A stretch of DNA of 64,000 bases from Collybia mongolica. Lineage: Eukaryota > Basidiomycota > Agaricomycetes > Agaricales > Clitocybaceae. This document shows, one piece after another, positions 1 through 12,829 of this stretch; the first letter of the stretch is position 1, and every line of letters begins with the position of its first letter. Below the pieces are notes generated by a model. It saw only the letters and a program-made list of their open reading frames with translations. It was not told the origin of the DNA and searched no databases. Location of the stretch: contig JAAXNY010000010.1 in the NCBI GenBank assembly GCA_013420905.1, positions 1,302,001-1,366,000 on the forward strand, written 5' to 3'. The translations under genes were made by a program, and so were the position numbers.

Positions 1-1383
1 GGCGAAGGTAAGTGATGGCATGATTCTCAATCTCTGCTGGCTCCGACATCCCAACTGCAGCCCAATCTCCGGATACTTCAACGTCGTCAATGTACCGTCT
101 AATAACTTCATCGGGGCTGAGGGCTGGCCACCATACGGACTGAGCGGCCTTAGCAAGGACCGATGCGACTACTTGGGGAAGGACAGGCGCGCGCGAAGGA
201 GGTTGCAAGGTGACTGACGATACCAACTCCAACAACCACTCATAAGTAAATGTCGAGGGCCCTGGAAGTGAAAGAGTGCTGGGAAGTTGAGGGATGGACA
301 TGAGATTCGCGAGGGCTTGCGCGACATCCATGACCTACAATCCAAAAAAAAAATCACATTCGATAACGGGAACATCAAAAGAAATAAAGAACGTACATGC
401 ACAGGGCGAATTCTTGTCTGTCCGTGGTTCAACTTCCACCAAATTGGCCAAACTATCGCAAGACATCGGTCAAGTGTGATCGACGAGTATGGCAGGCAGG
501 TAACAGACCTGCCATGTTGGTCAAGAGCTTGTCTTCATAACCAAATAAAGTCCCAGGCCTAACTATTGTAGCTGCTGGGAATGCCGCTTTAACCCGTTCT
601 TCACCCTCAGCTTTCGTTTTATAGAATTTAGATTTTGAGGTAGCTGAGGCGTTCAGGTGGGACACGTGAACGAGGCGCGAGACCCCCGATTGTGCAGCGA
701 TGGATGCTATTCTCTCAGCTCCGGCAACATGAACAGACGAATAGTCGAAGTTCCTTACCATAGGTCAATGCGTTATTAGAAGGATGTGGAAAATTGGAAA
801 AAAAAAAAATTAGACACACTTGGTCTCATAGTCTCTCCCAACTAGGTTGTAAACAATGTCGGAATGTCTAAGGCACTCAGCGATCTGATTCTCGTTCCTA
901 ATATCCCATTCCTATCCGGACAGTTGAGTATCTTTTTGCCGTAAATAAAAGACCGGATTCCGTACCATTCGAACAATTTGCCCCAAATCACCCATGGGTT
1001 TAAATAGTCTGGCTTCATCCTCGTCACGATACGGAACGATAACCTGCGTGCCCATCTTTGCTGTTGACAAGAAAAATCCTTGAGAAAAATTATGCCTGGA
1101 GATTGGCCTGGCCACGCACCGAGTTTCGACACAAGGTATCTTCCCAAGAAACCTGTGCACCCAAATACAGTCACGGTATGGCCTGAGACAGCACTGTATC
1201 CAGGAGGTCCATGGAAGACAATAGGTTTGTTCGCAGGAAGGGTGACAAGATCATGGTAGGCCCGCTGGAAACCAGAAAACATTAGGACCAAGTTTCTGGA
1301 GTGCTAAAAAAGAGCACGGTCACCTGTCCAGATTTTTGTAGGACACGCTGTAAGCGTAAAAGGTTGGGAGAAGAGGCAAGCAT
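1..1383 (-). CDS. NADH:ubiquinone oxidoreductase 39/40-kDa subunit (NDUFA9-like), C-terminus cut by window edge
   Basis: Accessory subunit of mitochondrial complex I from the atypical short-chain dehydrogenase family; it binds NADPH and helps assemble the matrix arm. Minus-strand exons join into a recognisable protein. A basic presequence starts at the ATG at 1381-1383 (MLASSPNLLRL...). An intron follows, then RAYHDLVTLP, then the Rossmann motif VFGCTGFLGRY (GxxGxxG type). Downstream come SDIVYNLVGR, then SRLVHVSHLNASA, then the YKTKAEGE and IVRPGTLFG segments, all typical of NDUFA9. The frame is still open at the left edge (HAITYLRR), so the last residues lie outside the window. The ATG at 1383 was chosen because it gives a mitochondrial presequence and an intron with GT..AG borders. 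An internal ATG near 1282 lies inside that intron. The gene is divergent from the next one, with 178 bp between the starts. The family call is firm; exact exon ends are by eye. Confidence 0.9.
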
Positions 1384-1561
1384 CCCCTTTCCAGTGTCCC
1401 GCAAGGATGATTATGGTGGTTCGGTGGATGGCGGGAACTTACCTCGTCTAGCTCACGTGCAATAACAATTTGGTCAACAAATCACCCTGTTTATCTGAGT
1501 CCTCAAAGCTCACGAGTCGCTACCCCCAAAACCAAACCTCTTCCCTACAAAATACAAAATC

Positions 1562-1946
1562 ATGGTGCAAGGCAAAACCAAAGGATTGACGAGCAAAACT
1601 TCATCGGCACGGCATTCAACAAAAGCCGCTGCAAACATGAAAAAGGGCAAAAAGTACATCGCACCCAAGAAACCCATCTTGATGAAACAAGCGTCGATGC
1701 AAAAGGTGAGATGAAGGTCTTGTGGCGTTCAGACTGGTTACTATACTGATATATTCATTCTAGGGATTGACCGCTAAGATCAACAAGTCGATTGAGCAAC
1801 AAATGGTGTCTGCTGCATCTTCGGGAAAATTGACGATCATGAAGCATGTTGCTCCAGAGGCGTAAGTTACGCACTGAACAGTATACGAATACCCCCTTGC
1901 TAATCTCCTGTGTAGGTCGTCGTCCAAAGGAAAAGGAAAACCTTGA
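1562..1946 (+). CDS. UPF0390 / DUF2462 small basic protein
   Basis: Small lysine-rich protein of 90 residues, homologous in layout to the UPF0390 family (human C19orf53). Three exons were resolved: 1562-1705, 1764-1861 and 1916-1946, with GT..AG introns of 58 and 54 bp and phases that fit exactly. The protein begins MVQGKTKGLTSK, carries the family core KGKKYIAPKKP, continues with TAKINKSIEQQMVSAAS and ends in a short Ser/Lys tail (SSSKGKGKP). Family members are nucleolar or nuclear with no proven biochemical role, so function here is not assigned. It sits 178 bp from the divergent complex I gene and upstream of two ribosome-biogenesis genes, which fits a nucleolar role but does not prove one. 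Confidence 0.85.
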
Positions 1947-2398
1947 TACCATCGCTTGTGTCATCCTTGTGATAACTGAGAGCGAAGTTGGACTAAAACT
2001 CATAATGCTGCTCATAGTCGCCGCGCAACGAAATTATCCCGACATATTGGCGCTTCGATGCTGCGATTCGAGATCGAAACGGTATCCTCATTGCTTTCCA
2101 CATACCCTCCAGAACTCTCGCCCCACATTGAGCTTAACGCCGGGTTGTATACTGTTTTTGCCATGCAATACCGACCTGGATCCGAAGACTCTTGGTATAG
2201 TGGTCTTGAATATTTATCAAACGTTACTACGTTCTTTCTTTCTTACACCCTTTTTCATGTGGACCTGAGCAAGGTTACCACACCTGGGGAATAGATCTAT
2301 ATATCCCTTTTACTACACTCTCGTTTACAATACATACTTCCAACAAAACTTTCACGATATGTAGGATACAAAATATAGACAACACGGGGGAGCTAGTA
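1947..2398. other. Intergenic, no gene recognised
   Basis: Between two convergent genes. Short open frames exist on both strands, but none has recognisable protein features. The stretch is probably the two 3' untranslated regions. Confidence 0.5.
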
Positions 2399-2776
2399 TT
2401 ACCATTGAGACCACCTTGGATACTTGAGTAGGTCAAACACAAAACCAATGCCACCCGTAGCTGCCCCCATCAACATGTACATTGCTTGTACTTTCAAACC
2501 TTTTTTGGGTTCATGCGCGGCGTAACAAAGTCTGACGCGTCAGTATGGCATCGTCTCTGGCGCCGATGTAGGTCCTCGAACGACAAGGTCACACCAGTTG
2601 ACAATACTCCAGCGGAACGAAGTAAACGGCATCTATCTGAGCGAGTGATCACACATTCGACGTCGTAGCAAATCTCAGCAGAGGAATAATCCAATCATTG
2701 TTCTGGAGGGTCACAATATAAGCATAGACCTCTTCGGCTGACACCAGATTTACCCGTGAGCGGCCTATACCAAAAA
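2399..2776 (-). CDS. Unidentified small protein, C-terminal exons only
   Basis: Two minus-strand segments read like real protein. The 3' segment (about 2531-2399) runs from CYAAHEPKKGLKVQ into a hydrophobic, glycine-rich stretch (MYMLMGAATGGIGFVFDLL) and ends KYPRWSQW followed by TAA. An AG acceptor precedes it at about 2532. The 5' segment (about 2776-2655) reads GIGRSRVNLVSAEEVYAYIV and then TLQNNDWIIPLLRF, after an AG acceptor. The donor phase between the two does not fit cleanly, and I could not place a start codon. Short frames at 3326-2863 may hold the N-terminus. The tail suggests one membrane span, as in a small mitochondrial or ER protein, but I do not recognise the family. It could also be a decayed gene. 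Confidence 0.35.
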
Positions 2777-3411
2777 CTGTATCATACTGCGACGTTCGTT
2801 TGTGGTGTAAAATAGATGATTATTCCTTATTTATGATAATTCTTTGTAGATGCATAGGTATGTTATTCAAAGCGGCGATTCAGATAGCTTACATCCAGGA
2901 CACACGCCTTCCAGTCTCTCGTAAAGCATAATATGATATTTCCAATTGGAGCATCAGCCTGACATCGATGAACGGAAAGAACGAGCATTGTACGGGCGTA
3001 GGATTGCACGGCTGCACGGGTGCGCGACAAACGAACGGCTAGCAGGCGTCGCTGAGCCAGAGGATAGATGATCACCGTCACAGATCAACAGCCTGAAGGC
3101 CTCACAGGTCGGTCCCGGCGAGACTGAATGCACCTACAGGTCTTGGGATGATGCCAAGGAGCAGGCTCCGGTTCATTCGTGTCGCGGATGTATCTCTACG
3201 AGTCCCAAGTTTTAAAAACTTCAAACGCAAGTCTGACCCTAACGAAGAATTTTTAGGAAGAGTTTTAAGACGGGAATTAGATAAGGCCTGGAATTCGGAA
3301 ACCACGTGCTGAGAAACTTGTAGCATATGCCGAAAACACGGTCGTGACCAAACGAAAAAAAAAGCCGGAGCTGGTCATTTCGTTGTCAAGTATTGGCCTT
3401 TGGTATTCTTC
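2777..3411. other. Intergenic or 5' part of the unidentified minus-strand gene; upstream region of UTP3
   Basis: Holds open frames on the minus strand (3081-2863 and 3326-3102) that could be upstream exons of the preceding gene, but no splice model joins them in phase. The last ~80 bp before 3412 should contain the UTP3 promoter; no clear TATA box is visible. Confidence 0.3.
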
Positions 3412-5582
3412 ATGCCTCGTCGTCGATCAACCAAAGCTCGGGCCAGCGGCGTTAAGCCACGTCCAGTAGATCGCAGCGAAGGAAAGATAAAAAAGTGGGA
3501 TAAGATCTCTGACATTCCCTTAGATGAAGAGGATCAATGTGCGTTCTGCTATATCGCTGAAGCGTCTCATTAATTAAATGGTAATTGACCAGTTCATGCC
3601 TCGAGGGACAGGATTTTGCTAGACGACGATGACTTTGGCGGCGAAGATGATGGCGACGATGAAGAAGTATTTGCCTTGAAAGGACTAGAGGAGGACGAAA
3701 CAGCGGAAGAGGACATAAGTGTGGACGAGGACTCTGAAGAAGAGCTTCTGGAGGAAACGCTTGCACGAAAGAAAGTGGTGAAAAAGTCAAGAAAAACGCA
3801 GGAGGAGTCAGAACCGTCCTCTTCCGAAGAAGAGACATGGGGAAGAACGAAGTCTATCTACTATGCCTCGAACGCGGCGCAGCTCGAGTCTGACGACGAT
3901 GAAGGCAATGAACTTGAAGAACAAGAGGCCAGGCGCTTACAAGGAAAACTGCGCGAAGATATGGGAGAGGGTGATTTTGGTTTGGACGACATACCTGATC
4001 TCGAAGGAAAAGAAGAGATGGAGTGCGTGTGCTTCCTTCTTGAGTTTCCCCTTGAACTAAATTATGCCTCAAGTCCCCTTGCCGAACCTGTGCCCGCTGC
4101 GATACCTTCTCTCCCTCAAGACCCGAAGCTACTTGTGCTACATCTGGAAAAGACCAGCCCCGAAACATTGGCATTAGCTCGAGATTGGCAGGATACTATT
4201 AAAGAACTTGAGGAAAGCGCGTTATATATCAAGGCGTATGTATCATGCATCGATGCCATACGTTGTCTCATTATTTCACAGGAAGGAATCCGAAGATACA
4301 GATCCTCTTACCCTAGGAATGCTCCACCTTCATTACCGTAAGTCGAACGAAACACGCTCGCGATTTCTTTCCTTACAGCTATAACAGAGGCCCTATTAAC
4401 ATACACCACAATCCTGGCATTCTATCTTCACCTTCGCGCTTCTGAAAAATATGCTCAGCGGCCCGAGTTACTTAGGGCACACCCCGTATATGAACGCCTT
4501 ATAACCTTGAAGCAGGGACTTACAACTCTGGAAGATCTTGGCCTTGCCGCTTCCGATTATGACGACGACGACGACGATGACGACGAAGACGTTGATCTCG
4601 GGAAAAACATGTCGTGGGATGATATCCTAAGAAACGGTGAAAGTGTTTGGAATACGGATGAAGGACTTGACGAGGACGAACTTGAAGAGCTCCTTAAAGA
4701 TGCATCCAAAAAAAAGTCACGATTACCCCACGAGCCACCAAAGAAGAAACAAAAGACTGTCTCGGATTCCATAGCTTTATCTGTGTTCGATCTTATCGAA
4801 CCCGAATTTGCACCCTCAAAACCAGGATCTTCTCACCATCAACTAGATGCAGGATCAGATGCCTACGGCGAGGCTACATCTCTTCAGCACGCCGATGCCG
4901 CTGACAAAACTGCTCGCAAAAAAACTCTTCGTTTCCATACCTCCAAAATCGAGGGTGCAAGTGCTCGTCGCCAAGGTGCTCGGAACCAAGCTGTGGGAGG
5001 TGATGACGACCTGCCGTATCGCGAACGGAGAAAGGCGAAGGAGACTCGGCTTGCCAAGGAAGCCGCAGCCAAAGTCAGAGGCCAGGGAGGAGAAGATCTG
5101 GATGACACGGAGCCGGAGCTCAGGGCCCCGAAACGGCGGCGGGAAGAGGGGAACAGTAGCGAACAAGAAGCCGAGAGTCCAGATGGATACTATGAACTCA
5201 TTAAGAGAAAATCCAAGGAAAGGAAGGAGCAGAAAAAGGCGGACTATGAAGCATTCCAAGCTGCAGCACGGTACGCATTCCCTGTTGATACTAACTGCCA
5301 CCACATTGTCTAACTTGGCCCGCAAGCCCTGACCTGGACGAGAATGACACCACTGGTCCTCGCTCACTTACACGTGCGATTTTAGCAAACAAAGGCCTTA
5401 CGCCTCATCGCCCCAAAAGTGTTCGCAACCCAAGAGTCAAGAAACGCCAAAAGTTCGAAAAGGCGAAAAAGAAAGTTGCTTCGCAAAAGGCAGTTTATAA
5501 AGGTGGACTGGCAGAATCTGGCAGGTATGACGGGGAGAAATCTGGTATCTCCAAGGTCATCAAAAGTGTTCGCTTGGGATAA
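3412..5582 (+). CDS. UTP3: SAS10/UTP3, small-subunit processome protein
   Basis: Nucleolar protein needed for 18S rRNA maturation as part of the U3 snoRNP / SSU processome. The start at 3412 gives MPRRRSTKARASGVKPRP and SEGKIKKWD, the usual SAS10 N-terminus. Several exons follow: acidic blocks (DDDDFGGEDDGDDEE, later an Asp run coded by GAC repeats near 4559-4590), the motif SSSEEETWG, and a helical Sas10/Utp3/C1D-type region (about 4080-4520). The basic C-terminal Sas10 domain is split over exons: DLPYRERRKAKETRLAKEA near 5010-5070, then NKGLTPHRPKSVRNPRVKKR, then KAVYKGGLAES and ISKVIKSVRLG before TAA at 5580-5582. This C-terminal domain is the diagnostic part. All introns seen are short with GT..AG ends. 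Next to another processome gene, FCF2, facing it. Confidence 0.9.
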
Positions 5583-6993
5583 TGTCGATAAACCTCCATG
5601 GTACGTTGGTTCGCGGATAATGACTATGAATCAAAACTTGTAGGCTTCGTGTGGAGACATACGGCATGGCTTCTAATACTCCCATTGCCAATTGGGATTG
5701 TATATATCTCTGGGCTCCTTTGTGCCCTGGGATCTAAGTGGGAGCCCTGTTGAAAGCTTCAAAAAGGAAGCTTGACAGAAAGTGCATCGGGAATTGTGAC
5801 TATATCTCCATGACAGTCAATAATCGCTGTCACCCAAGGGGTCCAGTTCATGGTGCTCAATGCAATAATACACTTCATTATGTCTTTGTTGAAGAGTGCT
5901 ACGCTCGGGGCTCAATGCCTCTGTTCCTATTCAGCAACCCATCGATGACGACTGAATTACCACCACGAAAGTCCAGATGGTACTAAGAAGCAGGCCTCAT
6001 GGCACCTGGATAAGCACACAGCCTTATCCAGGTAACGCGAGTTTCCCCGTTTTACAATGCTCTTATGTGCTCCGTATCCTTCGTATCTCTTCTTATACTG
6101 GTTGTCAACGGCCTCGCGTCTAAAAGATAGCATTATACATCTTAAGAGCGTGGGAAGAGATCCTGGCGTTATCTGTGGAAGTCTAAGAATGGCCTGTCTG
6201 TTCGCAGCATGGGATACCAGGTTTTGGAGAGGAACTTCATGCGGCACGGCGACCGTCTGGTGTGTAGACTTGCTAAGCTGAGCGCAAGACTTTTATGGAT
6301 GCCTTGGGAACAATGCAGGTGTATCGGCCAAGCTACTCTTAACTAGATGTCGTGTAATTGGAGACAGCTCGTACCCGGGGGTGTTGGAGATTGATGCGCT
6401 GAAGAAATAAGAATTGAGAGATTGAGAATCTACATTATTAGATAAAAACAGGTTCTGAACATAACCTACAGACACCAAGGCTCCGTTTGGGCAGAAGCGG
6501 AAATGTAGACAGGAGAGTGTCTATAAAGAGGACTGGTGCCAGAAAAGCCTGTGACCCTGGAATGCGTTGAACTAGACAGTTTGGTCCCATACATTGGAGT
6601 TAAAAACAGCGAGGGAGTGAGGAATTGCGACATCTCATTTGTCAGGAATTTGGTGCCGGAAGATATTTTCGCCAATACTGTGTCTATATTCGCTATGACC
6701 ATGTGCAAAGTGCATATCGGATTTCTCGCTTCCAATATCCCTGAGATAAGATCGATACAACTGCTAACAATGAAATCATCAGCGCGTTGACTGATGTCCT
6801 GCTACACCAAGACGACGCGAAGCGAGATGCGAAAGACCGGGATGAGTCAAAGAGGTAATGAGAAATAGACCAAGTTCAATCCAGCGCGCTTGGATGTCTG
6901 TTTTGCTTAACAAACGTCCGCAATTCATATCGATATGTGCAAGATTGCCAGGACCAACGAGTATATGCTTACGGAGGAACATCGTCTGCTGCA
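5583..6993. other. 1.4-kb intergenic region, no gene recognised
   Basis: Lies between convergent UTP3 and FCF2. A plus-strand open frame at 6536-6790 reads in a protein-like way (VTLECVELDSLVPYIG) but has no partner exons that I could join and no family I know. The rest shows no RNA gene or repeat by eye. It may hold a decayed gene or long 3' untranslated regions. Confidence 0.35.
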
Positions 6994-8112
6994 TCACCAT
7001 TTTCCTCTCCTCATAGTCCGTTTAGCGTGTAAGGTGTTCCTCCCTCGTTCACCTCTTACTCCTTGGAGTTGTTCGAATTTTTTCTTCGCATATCGTTTCG
7101 CCTCAGCATCATCGACCAACTCGTCCACGAGGGTCCTCTTGCGATGCGCGCGTGTCAAGTTGTCATTACTAGCTGTACCAAATGGTGTGCTTGATGGAAT
7201 TATGGTACCAATCTTCGGAAGAAGCAGGTCAATCCAAGATCATGCATGATTAAAGTCGCCCGGTCACATACCGCAAAATACTTAGGTAGACCCTTGATTC
7301 CTTTTCCTTCGCCCTCGTCTTTCCGGTAGAAACGCTTAGGATCAAGTTGGTTTCGCAGACGAAGCGCCTCGACTTCTCGATATAACCGAGGGAGATCAGC
7401 CTCGGCTGGTGCGGGTAGGTCAAACCAATCTGGGCCGGCGGTGACGTGTTTGAGCTAAGTACAAAATCAGTGATAGTGGTCACTATCGGCCAAAAGCGAA
7501 TGCCTGGAGGACTGACATCTTTCTTCTGCTTTTTGGTCAATGGTTTCCCATTACTTGATAATTCTGGCGGCGGTATTGGTGTAGATGGGATTTTGCGAGA
7601 AGATAATGCCTTTTCTGCCAATTCGACACCTGGGTCGCGCATAGAGGATGGTCCTTCTAGTCGCGACTCGGAGAGGGTGAAATACGCGGGAGGGAGCTTG
7701 CCAGGATCAAGAGGCGGCAGCGGCCTACAAAGTATTCTAAGAAAGAGTGATGTTGGAAGACGGCGAAACCGTACGCTTCACTACTTTCGTCTCCTAATTT
7801 TATCATGTCATCTTCTTCGCCTTCGCTCTCGTGATCCTGGGTCTTCAGAGAGGCATCAATAGCATTCTTTCTAGCTTTCTCCAATAGAGATTCCAAAAAC
7901 TCTGGTGTAACGTCGCTGTCCGAGTCCGAAAAATCCGAATCGCCATCAGAGCCTGAGTCAGATGAACTCGAATCCGAACTTGACGTCTGGTTGTCTTCCA
8001 CCGTTGTAAGATCTGTATACTGAATTAGAATAAATTGGAAAGGCTGGGCGCTCTTGAGATCACCAATAGCTTTTCCCTTCCCCTTGTTATTTGGTAGATT
8101 GGTTGCGGGCAT
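6994..8112 (-). CDS. FCF2: FCF2 pre-rRNA processing protein (DNTTIP2 family)
   Basis: Essential nucleolar factor of early 18S rRNA cleavage, acting with the SSU processome. The start ATG at 8112 gives MPATNLPNNKGKGKAIG. An acidic serine tract follows (SSSDSSSSDSGSDGDSDF), then EFLESLLEKARKNAIDAS. The Fcf2 domain is split by introns: GPDWFDLPAPAEADLPR and LYREVEALRLRNQLDPKRFY around 7440-7340, GLPKYFA near 7290, then IGTIIPSSTPFGTAS (about 7210). It ends with the basic tail TLHAKRTMRRGKW and TGA at 6996-6994. The WFDLPAP and LDPKRFY motifs are hallmarks of the family. Head-to-head with COQ5, 142 bp between the start codons, so the two may share a promoter. Confidence 0.92.
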
Positions 8113-8254
8113 TGCCAAATTGAAGAACGGACAATGTATATCGTTTGAGGACAGTGTTGAACGCAGACCAGTGACTGCACCTTTCGTTTTTTTTTTGCGA
8201 TCAAATCACGTGGCATTTGCTCTCTTTGTCTCTGGTGACCGTTGCTCGCGACAA

Positions 8255-9260
8255 ATGCTGTCCCTCTCTCGTGGGCTCCGAGTGGCTTTGCCCAAATTCC
8301 GTTCTTTGTACACTGTTCGACAGCTTAACTCTCAATCTTCTTCTTCATCCTCGAATCCTTCCGACTCTCGAACAACGTCCTTTGGATTCAAAACCGTTCC
8401 AGAAGAATCCAAAGAATCACTTGTCAAAGATGTTTTTGATTCGGTCGCTTCATCATACGACCTCATGAACGATGCAACCTCCTTCGGCGTTCACCGACTT
8501 TGGAAAGACGCGTTCGTTTCTTCTCTGAAGCCTGGTAGGAAAGGCCCCAAACGGTGCATAGATGTAGCTGGTGGAACTGGAGATATCGCCCTGCGCATAT
8601 TAGATTTCGCCAGGGAGAACTACGCAGACAGAGAGACGACTGTCGAAGTTGTGGACATCAACGGTCAGATGCTGAGGGAGGGTTTTCGAAGGTTCAAGAA
8701 AACGATGTATCATAACAGTGAGTTTAGGTTCAAACTTCTTGCTCGTTCTGATCGACATATAGCTCCACAAATATCTTTCCATGAGGCCAATGCCCAGGCC
8801 TTGCCTACAGACAAATTTCTGGACAACACTTATGATCTCTACACTGTTGCCTTCGGAATACGAAATTGCACGTCGATCCCTGCTGTGTTGAAAGAGGCTC
8901 ATCGCGTGCTCAAGCCCGGAGGAACTTTTGCCTGCCTGGAATTCAGCCGGGTCAATAACCCTCTTTTGAGCACGTATGTAAACAACTCTTACATTTTGCG
9001 ACAGCTTGCTCAGGACGTGCTTTTATAGCTTGTATGATCAATACTCATTCTCAGTGATTCCTCTTCTAGGAACCATATTGGCAGGAGACAGAGATTCCTA
9101 CCAATATCTTGTGGAGTCTATCCGTAAATTCCCACCTCAACCAGAATTTGCACAAATGATCAGAGAGGCTGGTTTCACAACTGGGCGAGACATTGATGGA
9201 GAAGCGTGGACAGACTTGTGGGGAGGGATTGCTTGTGTGCATACTGGGGTGAAGGTCTAG
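8255..9260 (+). CDS. COQ5: Ubiquinone biosynthesis C-methyltransferase COQ5
   Basis: Mitochondrial SAM-dependent methyltransferase that methylates the benzoquinol ring carbon in coenzyme Q synthesis. Two exons (8255-8973 and 9029-9260) give 316 residues. There is an N-terminal basic, serine-rich presequence ([19 protein letters not shown]), then [15 protein letters not shown] and [17 protein letters not shown]-binding motif I is [15 protein letters not shown]; later family signatures are [20 protein letters not shown] and [13 protein letters not shown]. The C-terminus reads [18 protein letters not shown] and [19 protein letters not shown], both conserved UbiE/COQ5 blocks. The single intron joins AGC AC with C TTG in phase. 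All expected motifs are present and the length is normal. Confidence 0.95.
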
Positions 9261-9484
9261 TGTTTTTATCTTATTGTGGTATAGAGTACAGTGCTAGTCC
9301 ATTACGCTTCACTGTCCATGGTGTTCTGACATAAAGCGCTTATAATTCCGTTATAATTGAATTGGCATACGAATTGTATTTGTTTGCCCGATACCCGATC
9401 ACCGTGATCTGAGTATCTCTCAGCTTGGACTCGGACTGCAACACCCAAGCCGCGAGGATTTTCTCCTTGCCCTCTATCACCATC

Positions 9485-12246
<2,762 letters not shown>

Positions 12247-12829
12247 ACAATTTCCTTTTGGTCGCATTTCGTCTCTGTTTTACTGTCAGCCGTAGCATAT
12301 TGTTTTTACATCTTCTAATTCATTGATTCATTCACGATTTCCACATATGTCCTAGCGTTGAATTGCTTGTCATATAGTGTGTGATATCTTTTGTCATCGC
12401 CGAGCTTCTGCTAACGTTGGTGTTCAGGCCTTCCGTGGAGTGTAACGAGATTATCCCAGATTCCTGGAAGTGCAGTATACCAGTTTGGGGATCTTTGAAC
12501 GTTGTGGTCTCTTGCCTCTTAAAATGGCATTGCAAGCGGAGGCCGGTAACACTGATGCCCTTTCTTTGTCGGCTTCTAAAGAATTTTGATCCTCACACAA
12601 CTTCTGTGGGGTCCCAAATTCAGACAATACACGCTTGGCCACCATAAGCGGTCATATGTTCAGACCTGAGTTTACATTTGTAAAGACTCCGAATACTCGT
12701 CAATGCATTTTGACTATTTATAGGTATTAATTCTCAGAGTTCACACAGGCATGATTTGTGGGGACGATTTTGCCATGTCCTTAAGAAGGGTGGTCTCACT
12801 TTGGCATACTTTCCTTTCTGCAGGGAAGA
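12247..12829. other. Intergenic, no gene recognised
   Basis: Region between the cullin stop and the DUF6534 start. It carries no recognisable protein segment, repeat or RNA gene. Confidence 0.5.

Noticed and set aside
3102..3326. Possible flavin-reductase motif (IIPRPVGAFS)
   Set aside because: Only about eight residues resemble the family; the following sequence does not match and the frame closes at once.
4557..4772. Poly-serine frame on the minus strand
   Set aside because: Reverse reading of the GAC (Asp) repeats of UTP3.
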